From positions 248,001 to 312,000 of the forward strand of contig NZ_JAAGLT010000006.1 of the NCBI RefSeq assembly GCF_010548275.1: a DNA stretch of 64,000 nucleotides, given 5' to 3'. The DNA comes from Streptomyces sp. SID12488 (GTDB lineage: Bacteria > Actinomycetota > Actinomycetes > Streptomycetales > Streptomycetaceae). Made by a program: the position numbers and the translations under genes. Of this stretch, positions 1-7,946 are shown piece after piece. The notes below the pieces were generated by a model. The model was not told where the DNA came from. It saw only the letters and a program-made list of their open reading frames with translations, and searched no databases. The first letter of the stretch is position 1, and the number at the start of each line of letters is the position of its first letter.

Positions 1-1117
1 CGTACAGCGCGAGCGGCTTGTCGCGGTCGTTGATGAAGCCGATCGCGTCGTCCAGTCCCGGCACCGTGACGATCGGCAGGATCGGGCCGAAGATCTCCTC
101 CCGCATCACGGGCGAGGCGGGGTCGACGTCGGCGAGGACGGTCGGCGCGATGTACTTCGTCGTACGGTCCTTGACTCCGCCGGTGACGACGCGGCCCGAG
201 TCGAGCAGGCCGCCGAGCCGGTCGAAGTGACGCTCGTTGACGATCCGGCCGAACTCGGTGGAGGTGGCCGGGTCCGCGCCGAACAGGTTCTCGACGGCCT
301 TGGCGAGCGCGGGCTCCAGCGCGGCGGCGGTCTCCGGGTCGGTGAGGACGTAGTCGGGGGCGACGCAGGTCTGGCCGGCGTTGAGGAACTTGCCCCGGAC
401 CAGCCGGTCGGCGACGACGTCCACGTCGATGCCGGTGTCGACGAACGCCGGGGACTTGCCGCCGAGTTCGAGGGCGACCGGGGTGAGGTGCTCGGCGGCG
501 GCGCGCATCACGATACGGCCGACGGTGCCGTTGCCGGTGTAGAAGATGTGGTCGAAGCGCTCGGCCAGCAGGGCCGTGGTCTCCGGGATGCCTCCCGCGA
601 CGACGGCGACCGCGTCCGTGTCCAGGTACTGGGGCAGCAGCCGGGCCACGATGTCGGAGGTGGCGGGGGCCAGTTCGCTCGGCTTGACCACCACCGCGTT
701 ACCGGCGGCCAGCGCGCCGACGACCGGGGTCAGCAGGAGCTGGACCGGATAGTTCCAGGGGGCGATGACCAGGACGACGCCCAGCGGGTCGTACTGCGTC
801 CAGGCCGTGGCGTCGGCACCGAGACGCTCGGGGACCGGCGCGGGCTCGGGACGCAGCCAGCCGTCGAGGTGTTCGAGGGTGTGGTCGATCTCCCGGATCG
901 TGAAGTCGATCTCCGTACGGAAGGCCTCGGTCGAGCTCTTGCCGAGGTCCGCGTGGAGCGCGGCGGCCACGTCCTTGCCGTGCTCAGTGAGCAGTTCGCG
1001 CAGTCGGCCGAGTTGGGCCTTGCGCCATTCGACGGGCTTGGTGCGGCCCGCACGGAAGGTGGCACGCAGGCGCGTCACGATGTCGGCGGGCTGCTCGGGG
1101 GGCGTGGGGTGGTTCAC
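1..1117 (-). CDS. Aldehyde dehydrogenase (N-terminal part, runs off left edge)
   Basis: This NAD(P)-dependent aldehyde dehydrogenase oxidises an aldehyde to the carboxylic acid. About 372 codons are present and the C-terminus lies outside the window. The cofactor segment reads APWNYPVQL, followed by VVVKPSELAPATS, the FYTGNGTVGR loop, the ELGGKSPAFV motif with the general-base Glu, and GQTCVAPDYV with the nucleophilic Cys. The early motifs and short N-terminus resemble the class 3 (fatty or aromatic aldehyde) branch. The start is GTG at 1117. A MarR regulator lies upstream on the same strand 148 bp away, so it may control this gene. The family is certain, the substrate is not known. Confidence 0.93.
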   Translation of the reverse strand, partial: MNHPTPPEQPADIVTRLRATFRAGRTKPVEWRKAQLGRLRELLTEHGKDVAAALHADLGKSSTEAFRTEIDFTIREIDHTLEHLDGWLRPEPAPVPERLGADATAWTQYDPLGVVLVIAPWNYPVQLLLTPVVGALAAGNAVVVKPSELAPATSDIVARLLPQYLDTDAVAVVAGGIPETTALLAERFDHIFYTGNGTVGRIVMRAAAEHLTPVALELGGKSPAFVDTGIDVDVVADRLVRGKFLNAGQTCVAPDYVLTDPETAAALEPALAKAVENLFGADPATSTEFGRIVNERHFDRLGGLLDSGRVVTGGVKDRTTKYIAPTVLADVDPASPVMREEIFGPILPIVTVPGLDDAIGFINDRDKPLALY

Positions 1118-1265
1118 GGTGCCTCGCTCACGGTCGTGTCATGCGGTGGTCTCGGGCGCGGAAGGCCGGCTCGATGCTCTCGACTCATATGCCAACCCTT
1201 CGCGCGGCAAAACATATTCCACATACACGAAGATGACCGTGAGCAACTGGTCGTCGCCGTGCGTG

Positions 1266-1706
1266 TCAGACCTGGGCCGTCGTCCCGTCGAGTGTCACGG
1301 CCAGCCGGTCCAGGAGGGCGCTCAGCAGTTCGTCGTCCCCGTCACTGAGCAGCGGCCAGTCGGCGCGGACCTCACGGTCGAGGCGGCGCCAGTACTCCTG
1401 GCCGCGCGGGGTGAGGTGGACGAGGATACGGCGGCGGTCGTGCGGATCGACCCGCCGGTGCACGAGGTTCTGGTCGACGAGGTGGTCGACCAGCCGGGTC
1501 AGCGTCGGCGGCGGCAGGAAGACTGCCTCGGCTATCGCGGTCATGTGGTGACCGGCGCCGTCGGAGAGCAGGGCGAGTACCCGCCAGGCGTCGAGGGAGC
1601 AGCCGTGCTCGTCCAGGACGGGCTGGAGGCGGCGCGCGGCCAGTCGCTCGGCCCGCGTCAGGAGCCGCAGAAGGTCCTGGGGCCAGCGCTGCGACGGCGT
1701 GGGCAT
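1266..1706 (-). CDS. MarR-family transcriptional regulator
   Basis: This 146-residue winged-helix regulator has the MarR layout: a dimerisation helix, then a recognition region (TAIAEAVFLPPPTLTRLVDH) and a wing with DPHDRRRILVHLTPRG, the classic DxRRxxxxLT signature. ATG at 1706 is preceded by AGGAGCAGG, a good ribosome-binding site; the open frame extends further upstream but without a better signal. It sits between a YCII protein (upstream, same strand) and an aldehyde dehydrogenase (downstream, same strand), so it probably controls one or both of these and itself. MarR proteins usually repress and are released by small phenolic or oxidant ligands; the ligand here is not visible. Confidence 0.9.
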   Translation of the reverse strand: MPTPSQRWPQDLLRLLTRAERLAARRLQPVLDEHGCSLDAWRVLALLSDGAGHHMTAIAEAVFLPPPTLTRLVDHLVDQNLVHRRVDPHDRRRILVHLTPRGQEYWRRLDREVRADWPLLSDGDDELLSALLDRLAVTLDGTTAQV

Positions 1707-1791
1707 CCTGCTCCTCGATCCCGTGGATATGTACATCGCATGAGACGTCTGAAAGTTCACCGGACCGCCCCGGCGCCACGACGCCGTTCCG

Positions 1792-2145
1792 TCAGTCGTC
1801 GACCTGGCCCAGGAAGGGCCGGACCTCGACCGGCATCGTCGTCGCCAGGGCCGCCTTGCGGCCCCACTCCAGGGCGACGTCGAGGTCGGGTGCCATGAGG
1901 AGGCAGATCCCGCCCAAAAACTCCTTGTTCTCGGCGTAGGCACCTTCCGTCTCCTCGACCTCGTCGCCCAGGGGCCGCAGCACGGTCGCGGCGTCCGGGC
2001 GGTGCAGTCCGCCCGCGAAGACCCAGGCCCCGGCCTCCCGCAACTCGTCGTGGAAGACGCTCAGTCTGCGGTTGATCTCCACCATCGACGCGGGCGCGGT
2101 CGGCTCCCCGACCGGTTTCATGGCGCTGAGCAGGTAGTACTTCAT
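1792..2145 (-). CDS. YCII-related (DGPF-type) small protein
   Basis: This 117-residue protein matches the YCII/DGPF domain family: KYYLLSAMKPVGEP at the start, a central GLHRPDAATVLRP strand-helix segment, and the end GGICLLMAPDLDVALEWGRKAALA. The domain is a ferredoxin-like dimer with a presumed catalytic or binding cleft and no established reaction in most members. The start at 2145 is chosen because AGGAGG precedes it; an upstream ATG in frame at 2178 has no comparable site. In streptomycetes such genes often accompany an ECF sigma factor, which is absent here. A MarR gene follows 85 bp downstream, so co-transcription is possible. Confidence 0.85.
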   Translation of the reverse strand: MKYYLLSAMKPVGEPTAPASMVEINRRLSVFHDELREAGAWVFAGGLHRPDAATVLRPLGDEVEETEGAYAENKEFLGGICLLMAPDLDVALEWGRKAALATTMPVEVRPFLGQVDD

Positions 2146-2243
2146 CGCGTCCTCCTGGGCATCACGGCTCTGCCCCATCTCCTACACGAAGGGAGCACCG
2201 CTACGGAGGCGCAACGCACCGCGACACCGGGAGAATCTTGTCC

Positions 2244-3290
2244 ATGACCGCCATCGCGCACCCGCTCGTCACCGTCGCCCACCGGCTCGCCGCCGATGTC
2301 CTGGCCCCGCAGGCCGGCCGGGTCGACCAGGAAGGCGTGCCCGCGAGCAGCATCAAGGCCATCAAGCGGTCGGGACTGCTCGGGGTGAGCGCGCCGAAGG
2401 AGTACGGGGGTGCGGGCGCGCCCGCCTCGGTGGCCCGGGAGGTCACCGAGATCCTGGCCGGTGCCTGCTGCTCGACCTGGTTCGTGCAGACGCAGCACCA
2501 CACACCGGTGAAGCTGCTGGCTGAGTCCCAGTTTCCGGTGCGGGAACGTCTGTTGGGCCCGCTGTCGACGGGTGCCCTGCTGTCCGGGATCGCGTACGCG
2601 CACCTGCGTTCCTTCCCTCGCGTCCCGGTACGGGTCGGGTACGAGCGGGGCGGCTGGCGCTTCGACGGAACGGTTCCCTGGTACACGGGCTGGGGACTGA
2701 ACGACGTCATGCTGCTCGCGGGGCTGTCCGACACGGACGAGGTGGTGTTCGCCTTCGCCGACGCCCGCGAGCAGCCGGGGCTGCGCGCCTCGCCGCCCAT
2801 GCGGCTGGCGGCACTCACGGCCGCCCGGACGGTCTCCCTGGAGCTCAAGGGCCTGCGGCTGCCGGAGGAGGCGGTCGTCCTGCGCACCCCTCGCGAGAAG
2901 TTCGCCCTCGTCGACCTGCCCCGGGCCGCCAACACGAACCCGGCCGTGTTCGGGGTGGCGTACGCGGCCCTCGATCTCCTCGCCGCCCACCCGGACGCCA
3001 CGTTGACGGCGCGCTCACTGCGCACCCGCCTCGACGCCGTACGCCGCAACGCGTACGCCCTCGCGGACCACCGCCGACCGCAGGAGCACATCGCGGACCG
3101 GCTGGCGCTCAAGACCCGCGCGTACGACCTGATGCGCTCCGCGACGACCGCGGCGATCGTCGCCGGGGGCGGCAGATCACTGGACCTGAACAGCCCCGCC
3201 CAACGCCTGGCCCGCGAAGGCCTGTTCCTACTGGTACAGGCCCAGACGACGGACGTACGCAGCGCCCACCTCACCTCACTGGCCGACTAG
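2244..3290 (+). CDS. Acyl-CoA dehydrogenase-like flavoprotein
   Basis: This 348-residue protein has the N-terminal helical and middle-domain pattern of acyl-CoA dehydrogenases (GLLGVSAPKEYGGAGAPASVAREVTEILAG, then a WYTGWGLNDVMLLAG segment) but is shorter than the usual 380-400 residues. The C-terminal helical domain ends in a region where the classic catalytic Glu context is not recognisable. It may therefore be a monooxygenase-type or divergent member rather than a beta-oxidation enzyme. ATG 2244 follows a CGGGAG site at a 10-base distance; TTG 2238 is an alternative. It is transcribed toward the sulfonate operon and ends convergently with ssuD, so it may or may not belong to sulfur metabolism. 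Confidence 0.8.
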   Translation: MTAIAHPLVTVAHRLAADVLAPQAGRVDQEGVPASSIKAIKRSGLLGVSAPKEYGGAGAPASVAREVTEILAGACCSTWFVQTQHHTPVKLLAESQFPVRERLLGPLSTGALLSGIAYAHLRSFPRVPVRVGYERGGWRFDGTVPWYTGWGLNDVMLLAGLSDTDEVVFAFADAREQPGLRASPPMRLAALTAARTVSLELKGLRLPEEAVVLRTPREKFALVDLPRAANTNPAVFGVAYAALDLLAAHPDATLTARSLRTRLDAVRRNAYALADHRRPQEHIADRLALKTRAYDLMRSATTAAIVAGGGRSLDLNSPAQRLAREGLFLLVQAQTTDVRSAHLTSLAD

Positions 3291-3304
3291 CGGCTGACGA
3301 ACTC

Positions 3305-3400
3305 GGGGGCGCTATAGCGCCCTTTAGGGGCGCGGGGCCGTATCGATCTGCGGCTCCGCCGCGGGGCGCGACCAGCCCCCACCGAATCCGCGGACAACAA
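3305..3400. repeat. Dispersed intergenic palindromic repeat / bidirectional terminator
   Basis: The gap between two convergent genes contains the perfect palindrome GGGCGCTATAGCGCCC followed by a GGGGCGCGGGG core and the phrase GCGCGACCAGCCCCCAC. A second copy of the same phrase lies near 43721. This wording is a familiar intergenic element in Streptomyces. It can form strong stem-loops and probably ends transcription from both sides. Confidence 0.7.
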
Positions 3401-3404
3401 CCAC

Positions 3405-4550
3405 CTAACCGCCAAACGGCACCTGTGCCGCCGGGGCGGCCGTAGCCGCGAACGGATGCCGCCACAACCCACGCGCGGCCAGCCGCGGCAGCACCCCCTC
3501 GCCGAACCAGTACGCCTCCTCCAGGTGCGGATAGCCGGAGAGGACGAACTCGTCGATACCCAGGGCGTGGTACTCGGCGATGCGGTCGGCGACCTCGTCG
3601 TGACTGCCGACGAGCGCCGTGCCCGCCCCGCCCCGCACCAGGCCGATGCCGGCCCACAGGTTGGGGTGGATCTCCAGCCCGTCCCGGTTGCCGCCGCCGT
3701 GCAGGGCGAGCATCCGCTGCTGTCCCTCCGACTCGCTGCGGGCGAGCCCGGCCTGGATGTCCCGTACGGTCTTCGCGTCGAAGCCCGCCAGGATCCGGTC
3801 CGCCTCCGCCCACGCCGCCTCGGCGGTGTCGCGGGTGATGACGTGCAGCCGGATGCCGAACCGCAGGGTGCGCCCCTGCCTGGCGGCCAGCCCTCTGACC
3901 CAGGCGATCTTCTCGGCGACCTGCGCCGGCGGCTCGCCCCAGGTGAGGTAGACGTCGACGTGCCGGGCGGCGACCTCACCGGCGATGGGTGAGGATCCGC
4001 CGAAGTACACCTCGGGGACCGGATCGGGCACCCGGGCCAGCTTGGCGTCCTCGACCCGGAGGTGTTCGCCGGTCAGGTCGACCGTCTTGCCCTCCCACAA
4101 CTCCCGTACGACTTCGAGGAATTCGCCGGTACGACGGTACCGGGCGTCCTTGTCGAGGAAGTCGCCGTAGGCCTTCTGTTCGTGGCTCTCGCCACCCGTG
4201 ACCACGTTGAGGAGGAGCCGTCCGCCGGTCTGGCGCTGGAAGGTGGACGCCATCTGCGCGGCGAGGGTCGGAGACACGAAGCCGGGGCGAAAGGCGACCA
4301 GGAACTTCAGGCGCTCGGTGTGCTGGCTGACCATGGCGGTGGTCAGCCAGGCGTCCTCGCACCAGGCACCGGTGGGAGTGAGCGCGCCGACGAAGCCCAG
4401 GTCCTCGGCGGCGCGGGCGATCTGGCCCAGATAGGCGACCGTCGGCGGCCGGTTCTGCCCGAAGGCGGTGGCCGGGGTGCCGTGGCCGCCGCCGACGACA
4501 TGGCGGCTGTCGCCGTTGGTGGGGAGGAACCAGTGGAATATGAGGGACAC
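3405..4550 (-). CDS. ssuD: FMNH2-dependent alkanesulfonate monooxygenase SsuD
   Basis: SsuD uses reduced FMN and oxygen to cleave alkanesulfonates to an aldehyde and sulfite, supplying sulfur. The 381-residue length equals that of classical SsuD. The sequence is a luciferase-like TIM barrel with the typical openings IFHWFLPTNGDSR and GALTPTGAWCEDAW, the LLLNVVTGGESHEQKAYGDF flavin-site stretch, HDERYRR-like DKDARYRRTGEFLEV, and PEVYFGGSS. The start is GTG 4550, preceded by GGAGA. It is the last gene of a minus-strand unit with the SfnB-like protein, the FMN reductase and SfnG; the reductase is the natural FMNH2 donor. No SsuABC transporter is adjacent. Confidence 0.93.
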   Translation of the reverse strand: MSLIFHWFLPTNGDSRHVVGGGHGTPATAFGQNRPPTVAYLGQIARAAEDLGFVGALTPTGAWCEDAWLTTAMVSQHTERLKFLVAFRPGFVSPTLAAQMASTFQRQTGGRLLLNVVTGGESHEQKAYGDFLDKDARYRRTGEFLEVVRELWEGKTVDLTGEHLRVEDAKLARVPDPVPEVYFGGSSPIAGEVAARHVDVYLTWGEPPAQVAEKIAWVRGLAARQGRTLRFGIRLHVITRDTAEAAWAEADRILAGFDAKTVRDIQAGLARSESEGQQRMLALHGGGNRDGLEIHPNLWAGIGLVRGGAGTALVGSHDEVADRIAEYHALGIDEFVLSGYPHLEEAYWFGEGVLPRLAARGLWRHPFAATAAPAAQVPFGG

Positions 4551-4585
4551 CGAAATCTCCGATCAGGAACGTCGCGTACGTCGCG

Positions 4586-5770
4586 TCACAACAGGCCGTG
4601 GCGGGGCGGTTTCGTGCCGTTCAGCACGTGGCGGCCGATGTGCTGGATCTTCCAGCGGGTCGGGTCGTGCAGGGTGTGGGTGCGGGCGTCACGCCAATGC
4701 CGGTGCAGGTTGAGGGAGTTGAGGGCCGAGCGGGTGCCGGCGACCTCGAAGAGAGCCCCGGTGACCTCCACCGCGGTGGTCGTCGCGTGCGCCTTGGCGA
4801 CGGCCACCGCGATGGACGCGTCGGCCGCCGAGTCGTCGGTGAGGTCGGCGCGCGCGGCGTCCACGGCACGGGCCGCCTCGCGCAGCAGCGCCTCGGACGC
4901 CCTCAGCTGGACGGCGAGTTCACCGAACCGCTGGATCAGCAGCGGGTCGTCGGCGGCGGTCTCGGCGCCGCTCTCGAACCAGGGCCGGCTCTTGGTCCGG
5001 ACGAACTCCGCGGCCTCGGCGAGTGCACCCCCGGCGATGCCGACGTCGATGGCCGTGTGCAGCAACTGGGCCACGGCTCCGTGGAGTTGGGGTTCCTGGA
5101 AGGTGAGGTGGTGCGGGAGGACCCGGTCGGCCGGGACGGGGACCGCGTCGAGCCGGACGGTGCCGCTGGCCGTCGTCCGCTGGCCCATGCCGTCCCAGTC
5201 GTCCACGACCGTGAGGCCGGGCGCGTCGTGCGGGACGTACGCCACGTGCAGGTTGTCGTCCTCGATGCGGGCGAGGACCGGGATCCAGTCGGCGAACAGG
5301 GCGCCGGTGGAGTAGTGCTTGACGCCGGTCAGCGTGAACGAGCCGTCGGGCTGCCGGTCCAGGCGGGTGCGGATGTCCTGGACGTTCTTCGTACCCGCCT
5401 CCGACTGGGCGTTGCCGAACCGCCGTCCCGCGAGGATCTCACCGAAGAAGAACTCCCGTTGTTCCGCCGTGCCCTGACGTCGGATCACATTGACGTACAC
5501 GAAGTGGTTCTGTTGGATCTGGGCGAGGCTGGCGTCGGCCGAGGCGAGCAGCCGGAAGATCTCGGCCAGGGTCTCCTGGCGTACGTCAGCTCCCCCGCAC
5601 TCGGCCGGCACGGTGACCGCGAGCAGTCCCGAGGCCGAGAGGCGGTCCAACTCTGCCCGTGGGAGCAGTCGTTCGGCGTCCCGCACGGCGGCCCCGGGGC
5701 GGAACTCGTCCGCCAGGGCCGCCGCCACGGTCAGGGCCTCCACGTCGTCGGCGATGACTTTCGCGGTCAT
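4586..5770 (-). CDS. sfnB: SfnB-family sulfur acquisition oxidoreductase
   Basis: This 394-residue flavoprotein belongs to the acyl-CoA-dehydrogenase fold branch that contains SfnB and the dibenzothiophene monooxygenase DszC. Visible features are VPAECGGADVRQETLAEIFRLL (helical N-domain), the QNHFVYVN segment, AQSEAGTKNVQD in place of the acyl-CoA site, and a C-terminal GTRSALNSLNLHRHWRDART followed by DPTRWK, typical for the DszC/SfnB branch. It probably hydroxylates an organosulfur compound with reduced flavin, although the natural substrate is not established for most members. It starts 5 bp after the reductase stop, indicating tight co-expression. The family is clear; the exact reaction is inferred. 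Confidence 0.88.
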   Translation of the reverse strand: MTAKVIADDVEALTVAAALADEFRPGAAVRDAERLLPRAELDRLSASGLLAVTVPAECGGADVRQETLAEIFRLLASADASLAQIQQNHFVYVNVIRRQGTAEQREFFFGEILAGRRFGNAQSEAGTKNVQDIRTRLDRQPDGSFTLTGVKHYSTGALFADWIPVLARIEDDNLHVAYVPHDAPGLTVVDDWDGMGQRTTASGTVRLDAVPVPADRVLPHHLTFQEPQLHGAVAQLLHTAIDVGIAGGALAEAAEFVRTKSRPWFESGAETAADDPLLIQRFGELAVQLRASEALLREAARAVDAARADLTDDSAADASIAVAVAKAHATTTAVEVTGALFEVAGTRSALNSLNLHRHWRDARTHTLHDPTRWKIQHIGRHVLNGTKPPRHGLL

Positions 5771-5775
5771 GCGGG

Positions 5776-6330
5776 TCAGACCGCCGCGGCGAGGAACGGG
5801 GAGCGGCCGAGTGCCGCCGAGAACTGGTCGAGGACCTGGGTGAGGGCCTCGGTGGCGGCCGGGGCGACCGCGATGGAGCCGTCCTCGTGTGCGGTGATGT
5901 CCTTGTCGAGGGTGAACCAGCCCTGGACGATGTGGGCGGCGCCCATCGAGTTGAGGACCGGCCGCAGAGCGTAGTCGATGGCCAGGACGTGGGCGGTGGT
6001 GCCGCCGGTGGCGAGCGGCAGCACGGTCTTTCCGGTGAGGGCGTACTGCGGGAGCAGGTCGAGGAGTGCCTTGAGGACACCGGAGTAGGACGCCTTGTAG
6101 ACCGGGGTGGCGACGACGACGCCGTCGGCGCGTGCGAACAGTTCGGTGGCCTCGACGATCGCCGGGTGCCGGAAGTCGGCCCCGAGGAGTGCCTCGGCGG
6201 GGATGGTGCGTACGTCGAGCGGGATCACCTCGTGTCCCTGGGCGACCAGCCTGGCGTCCAGGTGGCGCAGGAGCTTTCCGGTGCGGGAGGAGACGGAGGG
6301 GCTGCCGGAGACGGACAGGACGGTGGCCAT
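5776..6330 (-). CDS. ssuE: NAD(P)H-dependent FMN reductase (SsuE/MsuE type)
   Basis: This 184-residue flavodoxin-like reductase makes FMNH2 for the two-component monooxygenases beside it. The N-terminal phosphate-binding loop is SGSPSVSSRTGKLL, followed by VVATPVYKASYSGVLKALLDLLP, the flavin contact, and the LATGGTTAHVLAIDYALRPVL stretch characteristic of SsuE/MsuE. The length is typical. ATG 6330 has a GAAAGAGGA site. The gene lies 156 bp downstream of sfnG and 5 bp upstream of sfnB, so the reductase heads the tightly packed part of the operon and probably serves SsuD, SfnG and the SfnB-like enzyme together. Confidence 0.92.
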   Translation of the reverse strand: MATVLSVSGSPSVSSRTGKLLRHLDARLVAQGHEVIPLDVRTIPAEALLGADFRHPAIVEATELFARADGVVVATPVYKASYSGVLKALLDLLPQYALTGKTVLPLATGGTTAHVLAIDYALRPVLNSMGAAHIVQGWFTLDKDITAHEDGSIAVAPAATEALTQVLDQFSAALGRSPFLAAAV

Positions 6331-6486
6331 GGGTCCTCTTTCAGGAGGCTTGCCGGGATCCGGAGCGCCTGTGCGTGGCAGGCGACCCGGGAGATCGGGC
6401 GGTCAGAGGTACCGGGCGGCGGGCGAGGCGGTACTCAAGGGTGAACCCCTGCCGCAGCGGCGGTGTGAACGGGACGGTGACGGGCG

Positions 6487-7608
6487 TCAGGCGTGGACCG
6501 CTGCGGACTCGGGCTCGTTCTCGGGGAGTTGGGCTTCGAGTTCACGGACGAGGGGCAGGACCCGGCGGCCGAAGTACTCGACCTCCTCGTGGTAGTGAAG
6601 GAAGCCGAGGAGGAGCAGGTCGACGCCGAGGCGCTTGTAGGCGACGATCCGCTCGGCGATCTGTTCCGGGGTGCCGATGAGCCCCGTACGGAAGCCGTCG
6701 TTGTACTGGACGAGGTCCTCGAAGGTGGAGTCCTGCCACATGCCTTTGCCGTCGCCGGCGGACTGCCCGGCCTGTTTGACGGCGGCGCCGAACCCCTCGA
6801 CGGCCTCCCGGTCGGCGTTCGCGACGATCTCGCGGAGCGTGTCGCGGGCCTCGGCCTCGGTGTCGCGGGCGATCAGGAAGCCGTTGAGGCCGAACTTCGG
6901 TGCCCGGCGGCCGACTTGGTCCGCCGACGCCCGTACGTCGTTGATCTGCTCGACGACTCCGTCGAAGTCCTTGCCGTTGGAGAAGTACCAGTCGGAGACC
7001 CGGCCGGCCATGGCGCGGGCGGCGGTGGAGTTGCCGCCCTGGAAGATCTCGGGGTGCGGGCGCTCGGGGGTGTTGAGGGGCTTGGGCTTGAGGGAGAAGT
7101 CACGCAACCGGTAGAAGTCACCGGCGAGTTCGGTGTGGTCCTCGGTCCAGATCTGGCGAAGGGCCCGGATGAACTCCTCGGAGCGGCGGTACCGCTCGTC
7201 GTGCTCCAGCCAGGGCTCGCCGAGGGCGGTGAACTCGCCCTTGAACCAGCCGCTGACGACGTTCACGGCAAAGCGTCCGTTCGACAGGTGATCGGCGGTC
7301 GCGCCGAGTTTGGCCAGGACACCGGGGTGCCAGAGGCCGGGGTGGACGGCGGCGATGACCTTCAGGCGCTGGGTGGCGAGGAGCAGGGCGAGGCTGAAGC
7401 TGGTCGACTCGTGCTGGAACTCGGCGCCGTAACTGGCCATGTAACGGACCTGGCTGAGCGCGTACTCGAAGCCGTTGTTCTCGGCGAGGACGGCGAGTTC
7501 GCGGTTGTAGTCGTAACCCCAGTCGGTGCGCTGCTCGATCCGGCTGGTGACGAGTCCGCCACTGACGTTGGGCACCCAGTAGGCGAATTTCACGGGCTCT
7601 GCGGACAT
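6487..7608 (-). CDS. sfnG: Dimethylsulfone-type monooxygenase SfnG
   Basis: SfnG is an FMNH2-dependent luciferase-family monooxygenase that converts dimethylsulfone to methanesulfinate. The 373-residue product opens with the family signature KFAYWVPNVSGGLV, followed by QRTDWGYDYNRELAVLAE, a GFEYALSQVRYMASYGAE substrate-pocket stretch, NGRFAVNVVSGWFKGEF, WLEHDERYRRSEEFI and LKPKPL. ATG 7608 has AGGAG six bases upstream. It is the first full-length gene of the sulfur unit. A 25-codon Cys-containing leader ORF and a promoter lie upstream, and a LysR regulator is divergent. The family is very clear; the true sulfone or sulfonate substrate in this organism is inferred. Confidence 0.93.
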   Translation of the reverse strand: MSAEPVKFAYWVPNVSGGLVTSRIEQRTDWGYDYNRELAVLAENNGFEYALSQVRYMASYGAEFQHESTSFSLALLLATQRLKVIAAVHPGLWHPGVLAKLGATADHLSNGRFAVNVVSGWFKGEFTALGEPWLEHDERYRRSEEFIRALRQIWTEDHTELAGDFYRLRDFSLKPKPLNTPERPHPEIFQGGNSTAARAMAGRVSDWYFSNGKDFDGVVEQINDVRASADQVGRRAPKFGLNGFLIARDTEAEARDTLREIVANADREAVEGFGAAVKQAGQSAGDGKGMWQDSTFEDLVQYNDGFRTGLIGTPEQIAERIVAYKRLGVDLLLLGFLHYHEEVEYFGRRVLPLVRELEAQLPENEPESAAVHA

Positions 7609-7725
7609 GCGTAACTCCTGTTGCGGAATGCGTTTTCGGGCACGCCAATTCCCGTCCGGAGCGACATCCGGCAAAATCTCAGGCGATTACGGAAACGGAA
7701 CGGACGCGGCGGATCGGGACGGGGA

Positions 7726-7803
7726 TCAGGCCGCGAGGCAACAGGAGGCACTGGAGACGCGCGCGAGGTCGACGTGCCGTCGCCGCGTGAGGTCCAGTCG
7801 CAT
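7726..7803 (-). CDS. Short Cys-containing leader peptide of the sulfur operon
   Basis: This 25-codon ORF begins at ATG 7803 (an in-frame ATG at 7809 would add two residues) and ends with TGA at 7726. It encodes a basic N-terminus, then HVDLARVSSASCCLAA. The VDLxRVSSxxCC ending is the hallmark of the small actinobacterial leader peptides found ahead of sulfur-assimilation genes. No ribosome-binding site is visible, and the predicted promoter puts the transcript start within a base or so of the upstream ATG, so the leader may be translated leaderlessly. The paired Cys codons suggest that expression of sfnG-ssuE-sfnB-ssuD is sensed through cysteine supply, as in attenuation. The mechanism is inference. 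Confidence 0.72.
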   Translation of the reverse strand: MRLDLTRRRHVDLARVSSASCCLAA

Positions 7804-7816
7804 CTTCATGTCGTCG

Positions 7817-7846
7817 ATCGTGACAGTCGCCGAAGAGGGCAGTCAA
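7817..7846 (-). promoter_or_regulatory. Predicted promoter of the sfnG operon
   Basis: Reading the minus strand, TTGACT (7846-7841) is separated by 18 bases from CACGAT (7822-7817). This fits a vegetative promoter with a weak -10 box. The transcript would begin at about 7810, right at the leader peptide start. The 137-bp gap to the divergent LysR gene should also hold the LysR operator, but no clear T-N11-A palindrome could be singled out. Confidence 0.45.
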
Positions 7847-7946
7847 GGAAAACCCGACCGGTCTCGCATCCCGGACCACCTGATTTCACGAAGGCGTGAC
7901 AGGGAAACCCTTGAACGGCTCGCGCGGACGCCCGCATTCTGCTGCC

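Noticed and set aside
227..1898. Long plus-strand frames opposite the aldehyde dehydrogenase and MarR genes
   Set aside because: They are Gly/Arg/Val-rich shadows of the minus-strand genes, caused by high GC at third positions, and show no family motif.
4062..7614. Long plus-strand frames opposite the sulfur operon
   Set aside because: The minus strand encodes clear SsuD, SfnB-like, SsuE and SfnG proteins; the plus frames have no start signals or domains.
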